64,000 nt of DNA from Robiginitomaculum sp. (lineage in GTDB: Bacteria; Pseudomonadota; Alphaproteobacteria; Caulobacterales; Maricaulaceae): assembly GCA_021776515.1 (NCBI GenBank), contig JAJFFS010000002.1, forward strand, positions 1 through 64,000, written 5' to 3'. The translations under genes and the position numbers were made by a program. Below, piece after piece: positions 45,023 through 53,738 of the stretch. Position 1 is the stretch's first letter; each line of letters begins with the position of its first letter. Under the pieces are notes generated by a model. That model was not told where the DNA came from. It was given only the letters and a program-made list of their open reading frames with translations, and ran no database searches.

Positions 45023-46480
45023 ATGAAATTTCCCCTTACTTTCTCGCACAGCAATTATCGCTCTCTTGTTGCCATGCTGGCCTTGTCCACTGGTCTTATC
45101 GCCAGCGCCGCTGAAGCCACCCCACCGTGCGAGGCAAAACCCTGCCCCAGCAGCTGGGTTGGCATGAGCGCGGAGCAGGAAAAAGAGGTGGAGAAATTTG
45201 CCAAGGATTATAAGCGTTTTATCAACAAAGCCCGAACCGAGACCACCACGGTAACCCAAACGGTAAAACTGGCACGTGCCGCCGGTTTCAAGCCGTGGCA
45301 TTTGGGCGCGTCCCTAAAACCCGGCACTAAATATTACGACGTTAATCGTGACCGCGCCATGACGTTGTTTATTATGGGGCAAGACGCACTGGAAACCGGG
45401 GCGCGTATCTCTGCCTCCCATATAGACAGTCCGCGTCTGGAACTAAAAGGGCGGCCCCTTTACGGAAAATCCGGCTTTGCGCTGTTGCAGACGAATTATC
45501 ACGGCGGTATCAAAAACTATCAATGGACCAATATCCCGCTGGCATTATTGGGCCATGTGGACCGCAAGGATGGCAAGCGCATTGATATTTCCATTGGCCT
45601 GAACGCCGATGATCCGGTTTTTATTATTCCAGGTTTATCGCCCCATGTGGATGTGGACTTACGCGGGCGCAAGAACCGTGATGTGATTGCCGCCGAAGAG
45701 TTGGACCCCATTGCCGGACACCGAGAAAAAGACGAAACAAATGGTGCCAAAGCGCTGGTGACCTCATATTTGCGCGAAACTTATGACATTGGCCTTGATG
45801 ATCTGGTTTCAGCTGAACTGGCACTGGTTCCGGCTTTTGCCCCGCGTGATGTTGGTTTTGATCGTTCCCTTATTGCCGCCTATGGGCAGGATGATCGCCT
45901 CTCGGCCTATGCCTCTATCCGGGCCATCTTAGCGGCGAAAACACCACAAAAAACTGCCTTTGTTTTGCTGGCCGATAATGAGGAGGTGGGCAACCGCAAT
46001 AATACCGGCGCGCATTCGACCTATTTCAATGATCTGTACGCAGATTTGTTGTTGGCCCAGATGGGCGATCGCTACCGTGAACCACATTTAAAACGCGCCC
46101 TTAAGGCCAGCAAGGTTGTCTCCACCGATGTAAACCCCGGCATCAACCCCCTATGGCCATCAGCATGGGAAGGTGGCAATGCGCCGCGCCACAGCCACGG
46201 CGTAAACTTAAAAATCTACGGCAAGGGCAATAATGCCAATTCAGAATATACCGCCTGGATCCGCGCCATGCTGGATGATGCCGGCATACCCTGGCAAACC
46301 GCCACCTATAAAGTTGGCAAAGGCGGCGGCGGCACGCTGGGTGGTGAGTTGTCACACTATAACATGGACGTAGTAGATTTTGGTGTTCCGGTGCTTTCCA
46401 TCCATACGCCCTATGCCATCAGTTCAAAATCTGACCTCTATTGGCTGTACAAGGCCAATACGGCATTTATCTCGCGGTGA
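45023..46480 (+). CDS. M18-type aminopeptidase with N-terminal signal peptide
   Basis: 485 aa from ATG 45023, with AGGA 8 nt upstream. The first 33 residues form a signal peptide (RSLVAMLALSTGLIASAAEA-TP). The remainder is an M18 tetrahedral aminopeptidase: SHIDSPRLELK (His and Asp ligands), PLLGHVDRK-like region, LLADNEEVGNRNNTG (catalytic Glu pair and ligands), DVNPGINP and a C-terminal GGTLGGELSHYNMDVVDFGVPVLSIHTPYAISS (quoted in part). Known M18 enzymes are cytoplasmic, so export is unusual. It may assist peptide use in the periplasm together with the S9 enzyme. Confidence 0.88.
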   Translation: MKFPLTFSHSNYRSLVAMLALSTGLIASAAEATPPCEAKPCPSSWVGMSAEQEKEVEKFAKDYKRFINKARTETTTVTQTVKLARAAGFKPWHLGASLKPGTKYYDVNRDRAMTLFIMGQDALETGARISASHIDSPRLELKGRPLYGKSGFALLQTNYHGGIKNYQWTNIPLALLGHVDRKDGKRIDISIGLNADDPVFIIPGLSPHVDVDLRGRKNRDVIAAEELDPIAGHREKDETNGAKALVTSYLRETYDIGLDDLVSAELALVPAFAPRDVGFDRSLIAAYGQDDRLSAYASIRAILAAKTPQKTAFVLLADNEEVGNRNNTGAHSTYFNDLYADLLLAQMGDRYREPHLKRALKASKVVSTDVNPGINPLWPSAWEGGNAPRHSHGVNLKIYGKGNNANSEYTAWIRAMLDDAGIPWQTATYKVGKGGGGTLGGELSHYNMDVVDFGVPVLSIHTPYAISSKSDLYWLYKANTAFISR

Positions 46481-46525
46481 ATGTGACTGGATAAGTTTGA
46501 GGTGCTTTGGCCTGTTCTATCGGGC

Positions 46526-46551
46526 GTCATTGCGGCGAAGGCCGCAATGAC
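46526..46551. repeat. Short perfect hairpin, repeat family B half-element
   Basis: GTCATTGCGGC and GCCGCAATGAC pair perfectly around GAAG. It corresponds to one half of the family B element. Placed 45 bp after the M18 gene, it may also act as a 3' stabilising stem, although no T-run follows. Confidence 0.7.
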
Positions 46552-46618
46552 GAAAAGAGTGTGTTGCCGGAGATAACCTGTCCTGCAGAGTAATTATCTA
46601 GCGCAATAATCAACCTTC

Positions 46619-46685
46619 GTCATGCCGACAGAAGTCGGCATCCAGTGCAACGTCTTAACTGGACACCGATTTGCATCGGTGTGAC
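46619..46685. repeat. Repeat family B, copy 3
   Basis: GTCATGCCGACAGAAGTCGGCATCC and GACACCGATTTGCATCGGTGTGAC, each a hairpin (TGCCGAC/GTCGGCA; ACACCGAT/ATCGGTGT), separated by a short spacer with CCAGT/ACTGG pairing. Confidence 0.8.
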
Positions 46686-46765
46686 GCGGGTGCCGCACCC
46701 ACAACCCTGAAGCATTTGTTTTTATATCGCATAATGATCTCCTGATCCGGTGATAAATTCATTTT

Positions 46766-47299
46766 CTAGAAAAACGTATCTTTGACAAATCCGATAGTGC
46801 CCCAGAAAAGAAACCACAGGGCGATAAAGATAAACAGACCAAAGAACCCTTTGACAAAGCCAAAGCCGTCCATCCAGCTAATGCCTTTTTGGATGGGGTC
46901 AGATGGGCCTGAAAAGAACGTGGCCTTCTCTTGTTCGCTTGGCTCACGAACGCCCGTTATCGGGTAACGCCAGCGCCTGATGGCATCAATTAACATCGGC
47001 GAAGAGAAGAGGGTAAACAGAACGGCAAGAACTATCAGCTCTGTTTTGGAAAAGCCTTTGCCCACCCACATAATAAAAGCGATAACGCCGGTAACGATAA
47101 TGGCAGATGCGAGATAGACACCCCCAGAACCAGCCGATGACAGCGTGACTTCATGGCCGCAATCGGGGCAGATGAAAATGCTTTCGGTATTAAATCCGCT
47201 TAGCTTGCGCGTTGTTGAGGTCATTTCCTTGTTTTCGCATTGCCGACAACGTCTGATTTCCAAGCTCGGAGCCAGGGTTTCATCATCCGAATTTGTCAT
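46766..47299 (-). CDS. Zinc-ribbon membrane protein of unknown function
   Basis: 177 aa from MTNSDDETLAP (47299), with GGGGGTG about 5 nt upstream. An N-terminal zinc ribbon has CRQC at about residue 20 and CPDC at about 46. Three TM helices follow (approximately 65-82, 92-108 and 152-174), with a charged cytoplasmic or periplasmic segment between the second and third. No family is recognised. Convergent with the M18 gene, 285 bp apart with repeats between. Confidence 0.7.
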   Translation of the reverse strand: MTNSDDETLAPSLEIRRCRQCENKEMTSTTRKLSGFNTESIFICPDCGHEVTLSSAGSGGVYLASAIIVTGVIAFIMWVGKGFSKTELIVLAVLFTLFSSPMLIDAIRRWRYPITGVREPSEQEKATFFSGPSDPIQKGISWMDGFGFVKGFFGLFIFIALWFLFWGTIGFVKDTFF

Positions 47300-47401
47300 G
47301 TGCACCCCCAAGCTAGTTGACTAAAACCACAAAACCAAACAATGGCAATAGCACAATCATACTATAGCAATGCCCGAGGTTGGATAAGGTTAGGATACTT
47401 A

Positions 47402-47498
47402 CCCTCGTCGCCCTACGGCTTGACCAGAGGGTCTATAGAGATTGGCAGCCAATTTTTACATTCACAATGGATCCTCTGGTCAAGCCAGAGGACGAGGA
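47402..47498. repeat. Inverted repeat family E
   Basis: CCTCGTCGCCCTACGGCTTG with ACCAGAGG at the left is mirrored by GGATCCTCTGGTCAAGCCAG and AGGACGAGG at the right, with a 35-bp spacer. Nearly 30-bp arms with a few mismatches. Possibly a miniature non-autonomous element. Confidence 0.75.
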
Positions 47499-47532
47499 AA
47501 GAGGGGGTGTTAGGGCGGCACCTAACTCACGT

Positions 47533-47599
47533 GTCATACCGTCGAAAGACGGTATCCAGAACAGCTTCACTACTGGACCCCGATTTACACCGGGGTGAC
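47533..47599. repeat. Repeat family B, copy 4
   Basis: GTCATACCGTCGAAAGACGGTATCC and GGACCCCGATTTACACCGGGGTGAC, the same design as copy 3, with changed but still pairing stems (ATACCGTC/GACGGTAT; ACCCCG/CGGGGT). Confidence 0.8.
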
Positions 47600-47610
47600 G
47601 GTGGTATGGT

Positions 47611-47760
47611 TTATAATGAAGATAAGTAACCGCTTATCCCCGTTTGATCCTCAAGGGTCATTTCAAGGGGCATGCGCTGCCCCTTAACAGCCCCTCTTGC
47701 GGCCCTTATGAGAGGTAAAATCAGATAAATTGCCCCTGTAGCAACACTAAAATCAGGCAT
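47611..47760 (-). CDS. Possible 49-aa small protein
   Basis: ATG at 47760 is preceded by GGGGCAAT, with GGGG at about 4-7 nt. The translation starts MPDFSVATGAIYLILPLIRA and continues to a TAA, with a moderately hydrophobic N-terminal half (residues 4-22) and a basic, polar C-terminal half. No homolog is recognised. It lies between repeats and may be chance. Confidence 0.22.
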   Translation of the reverse strand: MPDFSVATGAIYLILPLIRAARGAVKGQRMPLEMTLEDQTGISGYLSSL

Positions 47761-47991
47761 ATTGCCCCATAGTGTCCCTCAAAAATTCAGGGTTGCCGGA
47801 AAGGCATATAGCCTTATCCGGTACCCAGAGTGAATTTCAAAGGCCAGATAAACTCCGGGTCCAAAAGCCCGGAGAGCCTGAAATAATTGACGATTTAACG
47901 GTCAATACAACCACTTATCCCCGCCCTGCTCAGACCAGTTATAATGGCTCAATTTGGATGATGTCATTGCCTCAAAGTCGGGCCGCTGAAT

Positions 47992-49269
47992 TTACGAAGC
48001 GACTTTGGTTTGTGTCTTTTTCTTCTTGTCAGAATAGATCAACAAAGGCTGTGCGTCGCCCTCAACCACCTCGGCATTAACCACGACTTCTTCAACCCCG
48101 TCATGCCCCGGCAGATCAAACATCGTGTCGAGCAGTATGCCTTCCATGATGGAACGCAAACCGCGGGCACCAGTTTTGCGAGAAATTGCCTTGCGAGCCA
48201 CAGCCATCAACGCATCTTCGGAGAAGGTCAGTTTAACTTCCTCCATATCAAAAAGGCGCTCATACTGTTTAATCAAGGCATTTTTTGGCTGGGTAAGAAT
48301 GGTTACCAGGGCTTCTTCATCGAGATTTTCAAGAGTAGCGATAACCGGCAAACGTCCGATAAACTCAGGGATCAGGCCGAAGCGCATCAAATCGTCTGGC
48401 TCCACGCCTTGCAGGATGTCGCCCACTTCGCGGACATCTTCCTCTTGCACATCGGCCCCAAAGCCGATGGAGGAACCTTTGCCACGCTGACTGATGACTT
48501 TCTCAAGCCCGGAAAATGCGCCGCCAACGATAAAGAGAATATCCGTGGTGTCGACTTGCAAAAACTCTTGCTGCGGGTGTTTACGCCCGCCCTGCGGTGG
48601 AACCGAGGCAACGGTGCCTTCCATGATTTTCAAAAGCGCCTGTTGCACACCTTCGCCGGACACATCACGGGTGATTGAAGGGTTATCAGACTTGCGACTG
48701 ATTTTATCAACTTCATCAATATAAACGATGCCGCGCTGGGCCTTCTCGACATTATAGTCAGCCGACTGAAGAAGTTTCAGAATGATGTTTTCAACATCTT
48801 CGCCAACATAACCCGCTTCGGTCAAGGTTGTGGCATCAGCCATAGTGAAAGGCACATCCAGAATGCGCGCCAGTGTTTGCGCCAACAAAGTCTTGCCACA
48901 ACCAGTAGGGCCGATCAGCAGGATGTTGGACTTGGCAAGCTCAACTTCGGAGTTTTGCGCCGCATGGTTCAGCCGCTTGTAATGGTTATGCACAGCCACA
49001 GAAAGCACACGCTTGGCGTAGGCCTGTCCAATAACATAATCGTTCAGTACTTCGCAAATCTCGCGGGGCGTGGGTACACCATCGCTAGATTTGGTCAGCG
49101 TGCTTTTGGCCTCATCCCGGATAATATCCATACACAATTCGACACATTCATCACAGATGAACACAGTCGGGCCAGCAATCAGCTTTCGAACTTCGTGCTG
49201 GCTCTTGCCGCAAAAAGAACAATACAGTGTGCTTTTTGAATCACCACTTTCTTCGCCAGATTTACTCAC
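47992..49269 (-). CDS. clpX: ATP-dependent Clp protease ATP-binding subunit ClpX
   Basis: 425 aa. The N-terminal zinc-binding domain has CSFCGK and CDECVELC. The AAA+ module has Walker [13 protein letters not shown], Walker [10 protein letters not shown], and the pore loop GYVG; the IGF loop for ClpP binding is in SIGFGAD. In Caulobacter, ClpXP degrades CtrA with CpdR, RcdA and PopA. It lies 212 bp after clpP on the same strand, and was the likely neighbour of lon before intervening genes. Confidence 0.97.
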   Translation of the reverse strand: MSKSGEESGDSKSTLYCSFCGKSQHEVRKLIAGPTVFICDECVELCMDIIRDEAKSTLTKSSDGVPTPREICEVLNDYVIGQAYAKRVLSVAVHNHYKRLNHAAQNSEVELAKSNILLIGPTGCGKTLLAQTLARILDVPFTMADATTLTEAGYVGEDVENIILKLLQSADYNVEKAQRGIVYIDEVDKISRKSDNPSITRDVSGEGVQQALLKIMEGTVASVPPQGGRKHPQQEFLQVDTTDILFIVGGAFSGLEKVISQRGKGSSIGFGADVQEEDVREVGDILQGVEPDDLMRFGLIPEFIGRLPVIATLENLDEEALVTILTQPKNALIKQYERLFDMEEVKLTFSEDALMAVARKAISRKTGARGLRSIMEGILLDTMFDLPGHDGVEEVVVNAEVVEGDAQPLLIYSDKKKKTQTKVAS

Positions 49270-49481
49270 ACGTTACTCCACCGTTTTGTCAATTCGCACT
49301 GGCTAGCTATAACCAACGCGAAGACCATTGCATTGAATGATAGGCCAAGGCCAGCAACATTCAAACCCTAAATGCTAGTAATAAGAGCAAGCCTTCAAGA
49401 TATGTTTAACAAGAGTGACATCAATGCTACACACTACACAAAGGGAAAACACCGCTCACCAGGGGAACTGGTCGCTATGTG

Positions 49482-50114
49482 TTACTCATCCTTGGCATCA
49501 TCATCTGCTTCGCGGCGCTCATAAACCTGATCAATAAGGCCAAACTCCTTGGTTTCCTCAGCCGACATGAAGTGGTCACGATCCAGAGTTTCCTCAATTA
49601 CATCATACGGTTGCCCGGTATGTTTAACGTAAATTTCGTTAAGCCGGCGCTTCACTTTGACGATATCTTCTGCATGGCGAACAATGTCAGATGCCTGCCC
49701 CTGATACCCGCCAGAAGGTTGGTGGACCATGACCCGTGCATTGGGTGTGGCAAAGCGCATACCTTTCTCCCCGGCTGTCAAAAGCAGGGACCCCATAGAA
49801 GCTGCCTGGCCAATACAGGCGGTGGAAACAGGTGATTTAATGTATTGCATGGTGTCATAAATCGCCAAACCTGAGGTGACTACACCGCCAGGCGAGTTAA
49901 TGTACATCGAAATTTCCTTCTTCGGATTTTCCGATTCGAGGAACAAAAGCTGGGCAGTAATCAAGCTGGCCATGCCATCCTCCACCGGCCCGGTAAGGAA
50001 AATAATCCGTTCTTTGAGAAGACGGGAGAAAATGTCAAAGGCGCGTTCCCCCCGGCTGGTCTGCTCGACCACCATGGGAACCAAATTCATCATTACGTCT
50101 TGTGGGTCTCTCAT
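49482..50114 (-). CDS. clpP: ATP-dependent Clp protease proteolytic subunit ClpP
   Basis: 210 aa serine protease. Catalytic Ser106 lies in [12 protein letters not shown] and His131 in [10 protein letters not shown], with the 25-residue spacing of the family; the Asp follows in the [10 protein letters not shown] region. The N-terminus [21 protein letters not shown] forms the axial loops. It forms a two-ring tetradecamer working with ClpX (and ClpA). Divergent from the MFS gene with 179 bp between the starts. Confidence 0.97.
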   Translation of the reverse strand: MRDPQDVMMNLVPMVVEQTSRGERAFDIFSRLLKERIIFLTGPVEDGMASLITAQLLFLESENPKKEISMYINSPGGVVTSGLAIYDTMQYIKSPVSTACIGQAASMGSLLLTAGEKGMRFATPNARVMVHQPSGGYQGQASDIVRHAEDIVKVKRRLNEIYVKHTGQPYDVIEETLDRDHFMSAEETKEFGLIDQVYERREADDDAKDE

Positions 50115-50293
50115 ATTTCTTTCCTTACAGGGCGGCGCGAATATGCCTGATTCGTGTTTCGATTTTCACATGAATATCAGCACAGGGTTAACGACATGCA
50201 AGCGTAACGACAGCAAAAGCATTTTTTTGCTCACAAGCGTGACAATATCCAACTGGCTCTATATTCCACAACACTTCCATTATGGCGTAAAAC

Positions 50294-51475
50294 ATGAACG
50301 ATATATCACCATCAGGAGCTACCCCCCTTCCGGGCTGGCGCAGATCTGCGGCGGCGGCGATTTCGTGCATCAGCATTACCGGCATGTCGTTCGGGTTAGG
50401 CTTGCCCTTATTGGCGTTTAATCTGGAATTCATGACCGGGTCAGGCACCATCATTGCCTTAAATGCCCTGGTGGCCGCGCTTTCGACAGTTATTGCCGCA
50501 CCGTTTGCGCCAGCCATTTTGGCCCGCGTGCCAACACGGCCCTTTATGATTTTTTGTCTGCTCTATACCGCGTTCAGTTTTGTGTCTTACAAACTGGTGC
50601 CATCAGTGCCCTTCTGGATGTTTATGCGCTTTACCTCCGGGCTTGCTATTTCCATACTTTTTGTCGCCAGTGAAACATGGATTATACAAATGGCACCCAA
50701 GAGCATACGCGGGCGCGTGCTGGGTCTCTATTCCATGTCATTAGGGGCCGGTTTTGGTCTTGGGGGGCTAATGATAGCTGTGCTGGGCGTGCGCGGCTGG
50801 GCACCGTTTATTGCTGGAAGCGCGGTTTGTCTTGTCGCAACGATCCCTCTGCTTTTACCCGGCCCTGGATTACATATCCCGGAAAAAACCCGCAGCGGAC
50901 TTTTCCATTTCGTTGACAAGATTGCCAAAGCCCCCCGCCTGATGCTGGCCGCTTTAGCCTTTGGTGCCATTGAGACATCCGCCATGCATTTTTCCCCGAT
51001 CTGGGCCTTTCGCACCGGATTTGGAGAAACCCAGGCGCAGTTATTAGTGGCGGCCGGGGCGCTTGGGGTTATCCTGTTGCAGCTACCCATTAGCTGGTTT
51101 GGCGATTACATTAGTCGATACAAGTTGTTATTTGCCTGTGCACTTGCCGGTTTAATCGGCCCTGTTTTGATGTTCTTGGCAGGCCAGTCTCTCTCGCCCA
51201 CAATTTATCTGGTGTTTTTCTTCTATGTCGGCCTGACAGAAGCTCTTTATGTTCTGGCCATGGCTGTTATCGGCGAAAAGTTTGATAATAAAGACTTGAC
51301 TGGTGCCAATGCGGCATTGGTGACCATGTACGGGATTGGTTCGCTCAGCAGCCCTATTCTGGTAGGGCCACTCATGGACATTATCAATCCGGCCGGCGCG
51401 TTATTGGGACTTTTCATAATTGGCCTGATTTACCCACTGGCTGCATTGCTGCGCTCAATAACAAAGCGTGGTTGA
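50294..51475 (+). CDS. MFS transporter
   Basis: 393 aa with about 12 hydrophobic helices. The loop 2-3 segment is weak, but [12 protein letters not shown] and [23 protein letters not shown] (helix 4-5 region, quoted in part) fit the major facilitator fold of the YcaD/quinone-drug efflux type. Substrate cannot be read. The ATG at 50294 is used; the N-terminus is short and polar ([14 protein letters not shown]). rpmG begins 71 bp after its stop. Confidence 0.82.
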   Translation: MNDISPSGATPLPGWRRSAAAAISCISITGMSFGLGLPLLAFNLEFMTGSGTIIALNALVAALSTVIAAPFAPAILARVPTRPFMIFCLLYTAFSFVSYKLVPSVPFWMFMRFTSGLAISILFVASETWIIQMAPKSIRGRVLGLYSMSLGAGFGLGGLMIAVLGVRGWAPFIAGSAVCLVATIPLLLPGPGLHIPEKTRSGLFHFVDKIAKAPRLMLAALAFGAIETSAMHFSPIWAFRTGFGETQAQLLVAAGALGVILLQLPISWFGDYISRYKLLFACALAGLIGPVLMFLAGQSLSPTIYLVFFFYVGLTEALYVLAMAVIGEKFDNKDLTGANAALVTMYGIGSLSSPILVGPLMDIINPAGALLGLFIIGLIYPLAALLRSITKRG

Positions 51476-51546
51476 CAGAGAACACGCGAACAGTATGTTG
51501 CGCGGCTTGTGTCGGGGCAGTCCCGAAAAACAAAGGAATCACGGTG

Positions 51547-51714
51547 ATGGCCAAAGCGGCAACAATTAAAATCCGTCTCAACTCAACCGCGGACACAGGC
51601 TTCTTCTATGTCACCAAGAAGAATTCTCGTACCCAGACTGAAAAGCTGGTACTACGCAAATATGACCCGGTTGTTCGCAAGCATGTTGATTTCAAAGAAG
51701 GCAAGATCAAGTAA
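51547..51714 (+). CDS. rpmG: 50S ribosomal protein L33
   Basis: 55 aa from [20 protein letters not shown], with AAGGA about 9 nt upstream; an in-frame upstream extension has no L33 counterpart and is not used. [24 protein letters not shown] and the end FKEGKIK (quoted in part) are the L33 signature. It lacks the four-Cys zinc motif (C- form). Convergent with pleD, whose stop is 36 bp away. Confidence 0.96.
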   Translation: MAKAATIKIRLNSTADTGFFYVTKKNSRTQTEKLVLRKYDPVVRKHVDFKEGKIK

Positions 51715-51750
51715 CTTTTTGCTGCTCTTGACCTCTTAATTACATTGCCA

Positions 51751-53151
51751 TTACCCTAGAGACTCTTGCAGTTGGCCCTTATTCATGCCTGCGCTTAGGA
51801 CGCGGTTACGCCCCTTGCTCTTCGCATGATAAAGCGCCTTGTCGGCACGAATAAGCCCTGTTTCGTGGGTATCCCCCTTAAACAACTCTGTTACACCGGC
51901 ACTAATAGTAATGGGAATGGTGCCATGCTCGCTGCCCAACTCAAAAGGTTCGAGCGCGACAGCCTCACGCAGTCGTTCGGCAGCTTGCATTGCAGCATTA
52001 ATGTCTGAGCCCGGCATTACCACTACAAATTCCTCGCCGCCATAACGACATAAAATATCAATGGCACGCATATTCGCTTTTATGCGCGAGGCAACTTCCT
52101 GCAATACCTTATCGCCAGCATCATGCCCCCACCGGTCATTGACCAACTTAAAGTGATCCACATCTGCAATCAGAATTGACGCCGACTCCACACCACGCTC
52201 CAGACGTGTCAGTGCATCCTCTATCCTAGTTTGCATAAATCGACGATTGTGTAAGCCCGTAAGCTGATCGGTGACAGACATTTCAAAACTGGAATCAAGT
52301 GATTGACGCAAAGTGTCTGCATAATGCTTGCAACGCAATTGCGTATTTACCCGGGCTGTAAGTTCATTGGCATCAACAGGGCGCAACAGCACATCATTAA
52401 CACCAATATCAAATGCGCGTACAATTTGCTCACGATTATCCGGGTTAACCAGTGCCAAAATTGGGATTACCCGCCCCTTGTCGTTTGAGCGCATTCGAGC
52501 ACACAAGCGCAAACCATCAAAACCACGAGCGGCTAGATTTACCACCAAAAGGTCAAAGTTTTCCGCATCAAGGCGCTCTGAAGCCTCACGGGGATCAGTA
52601 CACAAGGCCAGATGATACCCCTCTCCTAACTTGTGAGCCAGACGTGCGCACTGGCGCTCGTCATCCTCAAGGATCAATATGTTTGCAGGCGTATCGGTGT
52701 CATCCAGACGCGGCATGGTATCACTGATTGCACCAAGTGCACGCCCACTGGCTTCGCGCTGGCGTAATTCATCCATAACCATTTTCAAGCGCAATAATGA
52801 GCGTACTCGTGCAAACAGCGCCACATCATCGATAGGCTTGGATAGAAAATCATCTGCACCGGCCTCAAGCCCCTTCACTTTATCTTCCTGATGATCCAGT
52901 GCCGTCACCATGACAACAGGAATATGGCGGGTGCGTGGGTCATTCTTTAGGCGCGTACAAACTTCAAAACCATCCATTTGCGGCATCATCACATCCAGCA
53001 GGATCAGATCCGGAACAAACTGGCGCGCAGATTCAATGGCATCCATGCCGTTATTTGCTGTAATAACATCATAATACTCGGCCTCAAGTTTGGCCTTTAA
53101 CAGGCGCACATTGGGCTCGATATCATCGACAACAAGGATGCGTCCACTCAC
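51751..53151 (-). CDS. pleD: PleD-type diguanylate cyclase response regulator (REC-REC-GGDEF)
   Basis: 466 aa. REC1 (1-120) has the acidic pair in LVVDDIEPN and phospho-acceptor Asp in LILLDVMMPQMDG. REC2 (about 150-275) is degenerate, with LLVVNLAARGFDG at the acceptor strand, as in Caulobacter PleD. The GGDEF domain has GGEEF at 371-375 and the inhibitory RxxD site RAID at 362-365, so both catalysis and product inhibition should be intact. In Caulobacter it controls the swarmer-to-stalked transition. divK lies 5 bp upstream on the same strand, the same order as in Caulobacter. Confidence 0.96.
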   Translation of the reverse strand: MSGRILVVDDIEPNVRLLKAKLEAEYYDVITANNGMDAIESARQFVPDLILLDVMMPQMDGFEVCTRLKNDPRTRHIPVVMVTALDHQEDKVKGLEAGADDFLSKPIDDVALFARVRSLLRLKMVMDELRQREASGRALGAISDTMPRLDDTDTPANILILEDDERQCARLAHKLGEGYHLALCTDPREASERLDAENFDLLVVNLAARGFDGLRLCARMRSNDKGRVIPILALVNPDNREQIVRAFDIGVNDVLLRPVDANELTARVNTQLRCKHYADTLRQSLDSSFEMSVTDQLTGLHNRRFMQTRIEDALTRLERGVESASILIADVDHFKLVNDRWGHDAGDKVLQEVASRIKANMRAIDILCRYGGEEFVVVMPGSDINAAMQAAERLREAVALEPFELGSEHGTIPITISAGVTELFKGDTHETGLIRADKALYHAKSKGRNRVLSAGMNKGQLQESLG

Positions 53152-53156
53152 TTACC

Positions 53157-53522
53157 TTACCCCAGATACTTGCGGATGGTTTCCAAAAACGAACTAACCG
53201 TAATCGGCTTGGAAATATAGGCTTCGCACCCCCCCTCGCGGATACGTTCCTCATCGCCCTTCATGGCAAAGGCGGTAACCGCGATAACAGGAATAGAGGC
53301 CAGTTCCTCATCGGCTTTCAGCCATTTGGTGACTTCAAGGCCGGAAACCTCTGGCAACTGAATGTCCATAAGGATCAAATCTGGATGATGCTCGCGCGCA
53401 ATATCCAGTGCTTTCAACCCTTCCTGGGTTTGAAGGGTTTCGTACCCATGAGCTTCAAGCAGGTCATGAAACAGTTTCATGTTCAGCTCGTTATCTTCAA
53501 CGATTAAGACTTTTTTTGGCAT
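53157..53522 (-). CDS. divK: Single-domain response regulator DivK
   Basis: 121 aa from [26 protein letters not shown] at 53534 is a second option. Single REC domain with Asp in [13 protein letters not shown], Thr in [12 protein letters not shown] and Lys in YISKPI, all conserved in DivK. It shuttles phosphate with DivJ and PleC and feeds the CckA-CtrA pathway. The gene overlaps nothing and leads pleD by 5 bp. Its promoter must lie in the 216 bp between it and dinB. Confidence 0.95.
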   Translation of the reverse strand: MPKKVLIVEDNELNMKLFHDLLEAHGYETLQTQEGLKALDIAREHHPDLILMDIQLPEVSGLEVTKWLKADEELASIPVIAVTAFAMKGDEERIREGGCEAYISKPITVSSFLETIRKYLG

Positions 53523-53738
53523 AGTTTCAAGCATGGCGCGTACGCCTACCACCCGTTCATCCAACACAATTTTTATTCTTGATTAGTGTTAAACCACAAT
53601 AACCTTAAACAACTCTTGATTTGAAGATAAAAAACGCATTTAAACGAACATACCATGAACAGCAATCATTCTAATTGCCATGGTTTTTATGCTAGGTATG
53701 ATTATTTATGGCCGTATTACACCTCAGTGGAACAAACA

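Larger units (their letters stand above)
47300..47991. other. 692-bp gap holding repeat families B and E and a structured segment
   Basis: From left to right: repeat E halves (47402-47433 and 47469-47498), repeat B copy 4 (47533-47599), a short minus-strand frame (47611-47760), and two hairpins near 47795-47822 and 47853-47874 without T-runs. No long gene is supported. An imperfect 14-base direct repeat (GGGGATAAG(C/T)GGTT on the minus strand) occurs at about 47630-47643 and 47909-47922. Confidence 0.6.

Noticed and set aside
47772-48080. 102-codon plus-strand frame across the clpX 3' end.
   Set aside because: It overlaps clpX antisense, has no ribosome-binding site and no recognisable features.
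49457-49472. Short ACCAG/CTGGT stem between clpP and clpX as a terminator.
   Set aside because: Only 5 bp with no T-run; too weak to call.
53560-53660. Possible CtrA binding site (TTAA and TTAAC-like half-sites) upstream of divK.
   Set aside because: The half-sites are spaced by about 12 bases rather than 7, so the full consensus is not met.
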